12,596 bases of DNA from contig JAPLIF010000042.1 in NCBI GenBank assembly GCA_026389255.1, positions 1 through 12,596 of the forward strand, given 5' to 3'. The translations under genes and the position numbers were made by a program. Position 1 is the first letter of the stretch. The number at the start of each line of letters is the position of its first letter. Origin of the DNA: Cyanobacteriota bacterium (lineage in GTDB: Bacteria; Cyanobacteriota; Cyanobacteriia; PCC-6307; Cyanobiaceae). The notes below the pieces were generated by a model, which was not told where the DNA came from, searched no databases, and worked only from the letters and a program-made list of their open reading frames with translations. Positions 7,260-12,596 of the stretch are shown here, piece after piece.

Positions 7260-7282
7260 GAGATGTTCACTAAGAACATCTC
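7260..7282. promoter_or_regulatory. Perfect 9-bp inverted repeat between DAHP synthase and the small gene
   Basis: Arms GAGATGTTC (7260-7268) and GAACATCTC (7274-7282) are exact complements around a 5-base spacer ACTAA. The dyad starts 53 bases upstream of the small gene's ATG and about 50 bases after the DAHP synthase stop. Neither strand shows a T-run directly after it, so it is not a standard intrinsic terminator. It could be an operator for the small gene or an RNA stem-loop protecting the DAHP synthase transcript end. Confidence 0.6.
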
Positions 7283-7332
7283 GTCGAGTGCCAAAAAATA
7301 ACTGGACCCGCATGGGTGCTGGCTTTGGGCCA

Positions 7333-8406
7333 TCAGGCGGTCACCAGGTGCTGTTGGCGAGCCGTACGCACCGCCCCCGCCAGCTCATCCAGCAAGGCCA
7401 GGGTGGTGTCGAGGGCGATACAGGCATCGGTAATGCTCTGGCCATAGGTGAGCTGGCTGAGGTCGGCGGGGATCTTCTGACTGCCCTCCACCAGATGGCT
7501 CTCCAGCATCACGCCCATCACATGCAGGGAGCCACCAGCCACCTGCTCTCCCACCTGGCGCAACACCTCCCCCTGGCGGCGGTAATCCTTGTTGGAGTTG
7601 CCGTGGCTGCAATCCACCATCAAGCGAGCCGGCAGGCCCTCGGCGGCCAGCTGGGCGGCGGCAGCCCCCACGGCCTCGGGGTTGTAATTAGGTCCACCCT
7701 TGCCGCCGCGCAGGACCAGGTGACCATCGGGATTGCCGGTGGTGCTGACGATCGCGGCATTCCCCTGCTGGCTGATGCCCAGGAAATGGTGGGGTTTGGC
7801 GGCCGCCTCCATGGCGTTGATGGCGGTGCTGGCACTGCCGTCGGTGCCGTTCTTGAAGCCGATCGGCATCGACAGCCCCGAGGCCATTTCACGGTGGGTC
7901 TGGCTTTCGGTGGTGCGGGCACCGATGGCGGTCCAGCTGATCAGGTCGGCGATGTACTGGGGCACCACCGGATCCAACAGCTCGGTGGCGGCGGGCAGGC
8001 CCAACTCGGCCAGATGCAGCAACAGGGTCCGGGCCCGGCGCAGCCCGGTGTTGATGTCGTAACTGCCATCCAGATGGGGGTCATTGATCAGGCCCTTCCA
8101 GCCCACGGTGGTCCGGGGCTTTTCGAAATAAACCCGCATCACCACCTCCAGATCATCCTTGAACTGGTGGTGGGCCTGGGCGATGGCGGCGGCGTACTCC
8201 TGGGCGGCCGCCACGTCATGGACGGAGCAGGGGCCGACGATCACCAGCAGCCGGTGATCGCCGGCGTGCAAGATCGCCTTGATCCGCTCGCGGGCACATT
8301 GCACGGTGCGGGCTGCCGTCTCGGTAATGGGCAGCTCCCGGTGCAGGGCCAGGGGCGGCACCAATGGACGCGTATCAACGATATGGAGATCGGATGTGGG
8401 GATCAT
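7333..8406 (-). CDS. aroG: 3-deoxy-7-phosphoheptulonate (DAHP) synthase, class I-alpha
   Basis: Catalyses the first step of the shikimate pathway: phosphoenolpyruvate plus erythrose 4-phosphate gives DAHP and phosphate, in the cytosol. With the ATG at 8406 the protein has 357 residues (E. coli AroG 350). The metal-ligand cysteine in VIVGPCSVHD falls at residue 60 (E. coli C61). Also present are FEKPRTTVGWKG with the PEP-binding lysine, SQTHREMASG, GFKNGTDGS, LRGGKGGPNY, the metal-ligand histidine in DCSHGNSNKD, the glutamate in GVMLESHLVEG, and YGQSITDACI with the final aspartate ligand. All catalytic positions appear intact. A GTG at 8436 would add ten residues (MNRPERPVRR) and has an AGG close by. 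Family members are feedback-inhibited by Phe, Tyr or Trp; I cannot tell which applies here, so aroF or aroH would be equally valid labels. It is divergent from acnB. Confidence 0.96.
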   Translation of the reverse strand: MIPTSDLHIVDTRPLVPPLALHRELPITETAARTVQCARERIKAILHAGDHRLLVIVGPCSVHDVAAAQEYAAAIAQAHHQFKDDLEVVMRVYFEKPRTTVGWKGLINDPHLDGSYDINTGLRRARTLLLHLAELGLPAATELLDPVVPQYIADLISWTAIGARTTESQTHREMASGLSMPIGFKNGTDGSASTAINAMEAAAKPHHFLGISQQGNAAIVSTTGNPDGHLVLRGGKGGPNYNPEAVGAAAAQLAAEGLPARLMVDCSHGNSNKDYRRQGEVLRQVGEQVAGGSLHVMGVMLESHLVEGSQKIPADLSQLTYGQSITDACIALDTTLALLDELAGAVRTARQQHLVTA

Positions 8407-8596
8407 GCGGCGCACTGGGCGTTCAGGCCGATTCACCAGCCTATCGACTGTGGTTAAAACCCAGGAGCCCGCGATCGTTCCCCCTTCACGATCGGTGCGT
8501 CCATGGGACCCAGAGCGGCCCTAACCGTCGCCATGGGCACGACAGGGGGCCCAACGAGCCGTGACAATGGACTTTGGTTCGATTCCCAGTCCCGGC
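8407..8596. other. Divergent region between DAHP synthase and aconitase B
   Basis: About 150-190 bases, depending on the starts chosen. It must supply promoters for both directions, but I see no clear -35/-10 pair. CGATCG occurs at 8475-8480 and again about 15 bases later, and CCATGGG occurs twice (near 8503 and 8532). In-frame GTG 8561 and ATG 8567 could extend acnB into this stretch. Confidence 0.4.
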
Positions 8597-11227
8597 ATGA
8601 CCGCCACTCCCCTCGCCCCCGCCGACCTGCTGCCGTCCTACCGGGCCGCCGCGGCCGAGCGCCAGGCCCTGGGAGTGCCGCCCTTCCCCCTGGCTGTCCC
8701 CCAGGTGCAGGCCCTGACCGCGCTGCTCCAGGATCCCCCGGCCGGGGAGGAAGCGTTCCTGCTGGAGCTGCTCAGCGAACGCATCCCCCCGGGGGTGGAT
8801 GAGGGGGCCTACGTGAAGGCGGCCTGGCTGAGCGCCGTGGCCCAGGGCAGCGCCACCAGTCCCCTGGTCAGTCCGATCGAGGCCACGCGCCTGCTGGCCA
8901 CCATGGTCGGCGGCTACAACGTCAGCGCCCTGATTGCCCTGCTCTCCAGCCCTGATGCGGCCATCGCCAGCGAGGCAGCCACCGGCCTGAGCCGCACCCT
9001 GCTGGTTTACGACGCCTTCCACGACGTGATCGAGCTGGCGACCACCAATCCCTTTGCCAAGCAGGTGGTGGAGAGCTGGGCCCATGCCGATTGGTTCACG
9101 GCGAAGGCGGAACTGCCCGCGGAGATCACCGTCACCGTGTTCAAAGTGGAGGGCGAAACGAATACCGATGACCTTTCACCGGCCACCCACGCCACCACCC
9201 GCCCCGACATCCCCCTGCACGCCAACGCGATGCTGGAAACCCGCATGCCTGGGGGTCTGGATCTAATCAGCGAGCTCAAGACCAAGGGCTATCCGGTGGC
9301 GTATGTGGGGGACGTGGTGGGTACGGGCAGCTCGCGCAAATCGGCGATCAACTCCGTGCTATGGCACACCGGCACCGACATCCCCCACGTCCCCAACAAG
9401 CGCAGCGGCGGCGTGATCCTGGGGGGCAAAATCGCACCGATCTTCTTCAACACTGCCGAGGATTCGGGCGCGCTGCCCATCGAATGCGATGTCACGGCCC
9501 TGAACTCCGGTGATGTGATCACGATTCGGCCCTACGCCGGCACGATCGAGCGGGCCGCCGGGGAACCGGGGGCCGGCGAGGTGGTGGCCCGCTTCGATCT
9601 CAAGCCGAGCACGATCACCGATGAGGTGCGCGCCGGGGGCCGCATCCCCCTGCTGATCGGCCGCTCGTTGACGGACAAGGTGCGCGCCCAACTGGGTCTC
9701 CCGCCCAGCGATCTGTTCATCCGCCCCAGTGCCCCCGCCGACACGGGCAAGGGCTTCACCCTGGCCCAGAAGATGGTGGGCAAGGCCTGCGGTCTACCGG
9801 GCGTGCGCCCCGGCACCAGCTGCGAGCCCCTGATGACCACCGTGGGCTCCCAGGACACCACCGGGCCGATGACCCGCGATGAAATGAAGGAGCTGGCCTG
9901 CCTCGGTTTCTCCGCCGATCTGGTGATGCAGAGCTTCTGCCACACCGCCGCCTATCCCAAACCCGTGGACCTCACAACCCACGCCGAACTGCCCGATTTC
10001 ATCAGCTCCCGCGGCGGTGTCGCCCTGCGACCCGGCGACGGCATCATCCACAGCTGGCTCAACCGCCTGCTGTTGCCCGACACCGTGGGCTCCGGCGGCG
10101 ACAGCCACACCCGTTTCCCCCTGGGCATCTCGTTCCCCGCCGGCTCGGGCCTGGTGGCCTTCGCCGCCGCCATCGGCGCCATGCCCCTGGACATGCCCGA
10201 ATCCGTGCTGGTGCGCTTCACCGGCTCGCTGCAGCCAGGGGTGACCCTGCGCGATGTGGTGAATGCGATCCCCTATGTGGCGATCCAGCAGGGCCTGCTC
10301 ACGGTGGAGAAGGCCGGCAAGAAGAACATTTTTTCGGGTCGCATCATGGAGATCGAAGGGCTACCCGACCTGAAGTTGGAGCAGGCCTTCGAGCTGACCG
10401 ATGCCACGGCGGAGCGCTCCTGTGCCGGCAGCACCATCAAACTCTCGGTGGCCACCGTCAGCGAATATCTGCGCAGCAACGTGGCGTTGATGAAAAACAT
10501 GATTGCCCGCGGCTACAGCGATGCCCGCACCCTGGCCCGCCGCATCAAGGCGATGGAAACCTGGCTTGCCGATCCGGTCCTGTTGGAGGCCGACAGCGAC
10601 GCCGAATACGCCGCCGTCATTGACATCAACCTCGACGAACTCAAAGAACCAATTTTGGCCTGCCCCAACGATCCCGACAACGTCAAGAAGCTCAGCGAGG
10701 TGGCTGGTGAGCGTATCGACGAGGTCTTCATTGGCTCCTGCATGACCAACATCGGCCACTACCGCGCCGCCGCCACCGTGCTGGAAGGTCAGGGCACCAA
10801 CAAGGCCCGCCTTTGGGTCTGCCCACCGACCCGTATGGACGAAGAAAAACTCAAGGAGGAGGGGTATTACGCCACCTTCGAAGCCGCCGGTAGCCGCATG
10901 GAAATGCCCGGCTGCTCCCTGTGCATGGGCAACCAGGCCCGGGTAGAGGACAACACCAGCGTGTTTTCCACCAGCACCCGCAACTTCAACAACCGTCTCG
11001 GCAATGGCGCCCAAGTGTATTTAGGCAGCGCCGAGCTGGCGGCGGTCTGCGCCCAGCTGGGGTACATCCCCAGTCCGGCCGCATACCTGGCGATTGCCGC
11101 CGCCAAAATCGATCCTCTCGCCGATCAGCTTTACCGCTACCTCAACTTCGACCGAATCGACGGTTTCGCCGATCAAGGTCGGGTGGTCAGCGGTGCCGAC
11201 GAGGCCAAGGTGTTGGCGGAAGCCTGA
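8597..11227 (+). CDS. acnB: Bifunctional aconitate hydratase 2 / 2-methylisocitrate dehydratase (aconitase B)
   Basis: Converts citrate to isocitrate via cis-aconitate in the TCA cycle using a [4Fe-4S] cluster. From ATG 8597 it has 876 residues, against 865 for E. coli AcnB. The N-terminal HEAT-like domain starts at [16 protein letters not shown]. The swivel domain contains [14 protein letters not shown] and [13 protein letters not shown]. The catalytic core includes [26 protein letters not shown] and GGDSHTRFP. The cluster cysteines are C715 ([11 protein letters not shown]), C773 and C776 ([10 protein letters not shown]), matching E. coli C710, C769 and C772. Near the C-terminus [12 protein letters not shown] is the usual substrate-arginine block. 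In other bacteria the apo-form also binds mRNA; whether this one does is unknown. In-frame GTG 8561 and ATG 8567 allow a longer N-terminus of up to 888 residues. I prefer 8597 because the family match starts about ten residues later. Confidence 0.97.
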   Translation: MTATPLAPADLLPSYRAAAAERQALGVPPFPLAVPQVQALTALLQDPPAGEEAFLLELLSERIPPGVDEGAYVKAAWLSAVAQGSATSPLVSPIEATRLLATMVGGYNVSALIALLSSPDAAIASEAATGLSRTLLVYDAFHDVIELATTNPFAKQVVESWAHADWFTAKAELPAEITVTVFKVEGETNTDDLSPATHATTRPDIPLHANAMLETRMPGGLDLISELKTKGYPVAYVGDVVGTGSSRKSAINSVLWHTGTDIPHVPNKRSGGVILGGKIAPIFFNTAEDSGALPIECDVTALNSGDVITIRPYAGTIERAAGEPGAGEVVARFDLKPSTITDEVRAGGRIPLLIGRSLTDKVRAQLGLPPSDLFIRPSAPADTGKGFTLAQKMVGKACGLPGVRPGTSCEPLMTTVGSQDTTGPMTRDEMKELACLGFSADLVMQSFCHTAAYPKPVDLTTHAELPDFISSRGGVALRPGDGIIHSWLNRLLLPDTVGSGGDSHTRFPLGISFPAGSGLVAFAAAIGAMPLDMPESVLVRFTGSLQPGVTLRDVVNAIPYVAIQQGLLTVEKAGKKNIFSGRIMEIEGLPDLKLEQAFELTDATAERSCAGSTIKLSVATVSEYLRSNVALMKNMIARGYSDARTLARRIKAMETWLADPVLLEADSDAEYAAVIDINLDELKEPILACPNDPDNVKKLSEVAGERIDEVFIGSCMTNIGHYRAAATVLEGQGTNKARLWVCPPTRMDEEKLKEEGYYATFEAAGSRMEMPGCSLCMGNQARVEDNTSVFSTSTRNFNNRLGNGAQVYLGSAELAAVCAQLGYIPSPAAYLAIAAAKIDPLADQLYRYLNFDRIDGFADQGRVVSGADEAKVLAEA

Positions 11228-11455
11228 ACCCTGGGGGAGCAGACCAAGCCCAAGATCACGCAAAATAAGCTTTAGTAAACTTTTAAAAAACCTTGTCAGG
11301 GCCCTGGCTGGTAGCGAAAGAACGGTGAAGATCTGCGCACAATGCAACATCGCGCAACCAGGACACAAGCTCTTTCTTGACTACGGTTCATAATGACCAT
11401 GTTTTGGATCTTCGTCCCCATGATTTCCTCCTGGAGCACTGCCCTCGGCCGCTGG
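11228..11455. other. Intergenic region between acnB and the first lipoprotein
   Basis: These 228 bases contain an AT-rich patch (about 11261-11292, with runs of A and T), then a 10-bp palindrome CAGGGCCCTG at 11297-11306. TTGTCA at 11293-11298 resembles a -35 but has no -10 at the right distance. CATAAT at 11389-11394 resembles a -10 but lacks a -35. No intrinsic terminator for acnB is visible. The reading frame of the lipoprotein stays open from an ATG at 11393, so part of this stretch could be coding. Confidence 0.4.
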
Positions 11456-11899
11456 ATGCAACCCCTGCGCCGCGTGGTCGTCCTTGGCCTAGCCACCCTG
11501 CTGGCCTTCAACCTGGCCGCCTGCTCGGGCATCATCTCCCAGGATGCCAAGGATGCCGCCCGCACCGCCGTTCAAGTGGCCAAGACCGCCGCTGACGTCA
11601 CCGGCAACGAATCCCTCAAGAACGTCTTGGAACCGGTGCTGAAGGTGCTTAACACCACCGAGAAGCAAGTCAAGGAAGACGACCTGCCTGCCGCCGGCAA
11701 GACCATTCAGGCCTTCCAAAGTCTATGGAAAACGGCCCAACCCGTGGTCAAGCTGGCTTCCGGCAGCAATTACGGTCTGATCGAAAAAGGTGTGAACCTT
11801 GTCATCAAGACCTTCGGTGGCGAAGTGGCCCCTTCCAAGGACAACGCCCTCACCGCCCTCGGCGGCCTGATCGGTCCCCTGACCAAGCTCCTGACCTGA
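11456..11899 (+). CDS. Small predicted lipoprotein, paralogue of the next gene
   Basis: A 147-residue secreted lipoprotein of a family I do not recognise. From ATG 11456 the first 23 residues form a textbook lipoprotein signal: two arginines (PLRR), a hydrophobic core (VVVLGLATLLAFN) and the lipobox LAAC, with C23 the predicted lipid-carrying residue and Ser at +2. Next comes an Ala/Lys/Asp-rich, probably helical stretch (about 28-45). The C-terminal 90 residues carry PVLKVLN, QVKEDDL, FQSLW, PVVKL, LVIKTF and LGGLIGPLTKLL. The downstream lipoprotein shares these elements in the same order. No catalytic motif or membrane segment other than the signal is visible. An ATG at 11393 or 11420 would put extra residues before the signal, which is atypical. 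A strong terminator follows, so it is probably transcribed alone or with acnB. Confidence 0.75.
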   Translation: MQPLRRVVVLGLATLLAFNLAACSGIISQDAKDAARTAVQVAKTAADVTGNESLKNVLEPVLKVLNTTEKQVKEDDLPAAGKTIQAFQSLWKTAQPVVKLASGSNYGLIEKGVNLVIKTFGGEVAPSKDNALTALGGLIGPLTKLLT

Positions 11900-11927
11900 T
11901 TGCCTTCCGGCATCAAATCAGTCCCCG

Positions 11928-11965
11928 GGGAGAAGCAAAGCCTTTGGCTTTCTTCTCCCTTTTTT
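11928..11965 (+). terminator. Rho-independent terminator after the first lipoprotein
   Basis: GGGAGAAG (11928-11935), one bulged C, then AAAGCC pair with GGCTTT and CTTCTCCC (11946-11959) across a TTT loop, giving 14 base pairs. Six T follow directly (11960-11965). It lies about 30 bases after the stop codon. Confidence 0.93.
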
Positions 11966-12073
11966 CGTGACTGCCAGTCTCCTAAGTGGAGTATCAACCA
12001 TTACAAAAAGCCAAAAAAGTCGCCGTCATTGCCCGGTTTCGTCAGAATTGGCTCTGTCTAATCATCAAGCTCC

Positions 12074-12547
12074 ATGAAGCGCCTGTTCACCGCCGGTATG
12101 GCCTTGGCCATCGCCGGCACCCTGGTCCTAGCCGGTTGCTCCAGCAGCACCACCGAGGCAACCCGTCAGACCGGTGATGCCGTTGGTGGAGCCGTCAAGA
12201 ATGGCGCCAACGCCGTCGGTGATGCCGCCAAGACCGCTGCCAGCGCCACCGGCCAGGCCGCCCTTGCACCCGCCCTCACCCCCGTCCTGAATCTGCTCAA
12301 CAAGAGCAACGAGGAAGTCAAGGGTGGCAATCTGGCCGGTGCCATCGCCTCCATGGGCGGCTTCAGCGCCCTCTGGGCCACCGCTGGTCCCGTCATCAAG
12401 CCCCTGGCTGGCGACAAGTGGCCCATCATTGACACCGCCGCACGGCTGGCCCTCTCCACCTTCGAGAAGGGCAAGAACCCCACGGCCGCCAATGCCAGCT
12501 CGGCCATCACCGGCCTGCTGGGTCCCCTCAGCGCCCTGCTCAAATAA
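12074..12547 (+). CDS. Small predicted lipoprotein, paralogue of the preceding gene
   Basis: A 157-residue lipoprotein, second of the tandem pair. The signal is MKRLFTAGMALAIAGTLVLAGC, with lipobox LAGC, lipidated C22 and Ser at +2. Residues about 30-63 are a repetitive Ala/Gly/Asn/Lys segment (TGDAVGGAVKNGANAVGDAA and on). It should form an amphipathic helix like those of LEA or apolipoprotein-type proteins. The C-terminal 90 residues align with the first lipoprotein without large gaps: PVLNLLN, EEVKGGNL, FSALW, AGPVIKPL, ALSTF and ITGLLGPLSALL, with roughly a third of positions identical by eye. The function is unknown; an envelope-attached structural or binding role is a guess. The ATG fits the signal peptide exactly. 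The upstream terminator implies its own promoter between 11966 and 12073, but no convincing one is seen. TTGCCC at 12029 and TCTAAT at 12057 are too far apart. Confidence 0.85.
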   Translation: MKRLFTAGMALAIAGTLVLAGCSSSTTEATRQTGDAVGGAVKNGANAVGDAAKTAASATGQAALAPALTPVLNLLNKSNEEVKGGNLAGAIASMGGFSALWATAGPVIKPLAGDKWPIIDTAARLALSTFEKGKNPTAANASSAITGLLGPLSALLK

Positions 12548-12579
12548 GACCTGCCTCCAAGCGCAGTGCTTGCAACCCC

Positions 12580-12596
12580 CTTGTCCGCTGGACAGG
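12580..12596 (+). terminator. Hairpin at the right edge, probably a terminator cut by the window
   Basis: CTTGTCC (12580-12586) pairs with GGACAGG (12590-12596) across a GCT loop, with one G-T pair. CCCC lies just before the left arm, so the stem may continue past the edge. The position, 33 bases after the second lipoprotein's stop, suits a terminator. The T-run that would confirm it lies outside the window. Confidence 0.5.

Noticed and set aside
7219..8457. 412-codon plus-strand open frame
   Set aside because: It lies opposite DAHP synthase, whose catalytic residues are all present. The frame is a GC-rich antisense shadow.
8571..8598. T-arm-like sequence (GGTTCGATTCCC) followed by a tRNA-end-like stretch
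   Set aside because: The T-stem would have only two good pairs, no matching 5' acceptor strand or anticodon arm is found upstream, and the stretch is at the start of acnB. Chance resemblance.
11261..11306. AT-rich patch and CAGGGCCCTG palindrome after acnB as a terminator
   Set aside because: The order is wrong: the A/T run precedes the GC palindrome on the plus strand, and no T-run follows the short stem.
12029..12062. TTGCCC and TCTAAT as a -35/-10 promoter for the second lipoprotein
   Set aside because: The spacer is about 22 bases, outside the usual 16-18, and no extended -10 TG is correctly placed.

Overview
The window looks like a piece of a GC-rich picocyanobacterial chromosome (Synechococcus/Cyanobium type). 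This is inferred from the gene families and their order: polyphosphate kinase, a group 2 sigma factor, a phytol-kinase-like membrane protein, class I DAHP synthase and aconitase B, each with protein sequence typical of that group. No rRNA, tRNA, CRISPR array, insertion sequence or prophage gene is visible, and coding density is high throughout.

Layout. Positions 1-1451 (minus strand) hold a succinate dehydrogenase/fumarate reductase module: a cytochrome b subunit (sdhC) overlaps the start of the flavoprotein gene (sdhA), which runs off the left edge. A divergent gap of about 80 bases separates this from a plus-strand run: a DHA1-type MFS efflux transporter (1533-2789), ppk1 (2841-4967), a sigma-70 factor with its own extended -10 promoter (5086-6132) and, closely coupled to it, a phytol/dolichol-kinase-family membrane protein (6146-6841). 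Converging on these is a minus-strand pair: DAHP synthase (8406-7333) and then, past a perfect 9-bp inverted repeat, a small unrecognised protein (7207-6866). Aconitase B (8597-11227, plus) diverges from DAHP synthase. The right end carries two tandem, related small lipoproteins (11456-11899 and 12074-12547). A strong intrinsic terminator separates them, and a hairpin cut by the window edge follows the second.

Functional reading. acnB and sdhCA are two steps of the oxidative TCA branch. DAHP synthase is the entry to aromatic amino acids, and through the same pathway to quinone and tocopherol head groups. The phytol-kinase-like protein probably salvages chlorophyll-derived phytol for tocopherol. 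PPK1 and the alternative sigma factor suggest phosphate storage and stress control, but nothing in the sequence ties them into one circuit.

The least conventional parts are the tandem lipoprotein pair, which I cannot assign to a known family, and the sdh module. The sdh flavoprotein N-terminus resembles the Bacteroidetes-type enzyme with a single b558 anchor, and its stop/start junction is duplicated by a 12-bp tandem repeat.
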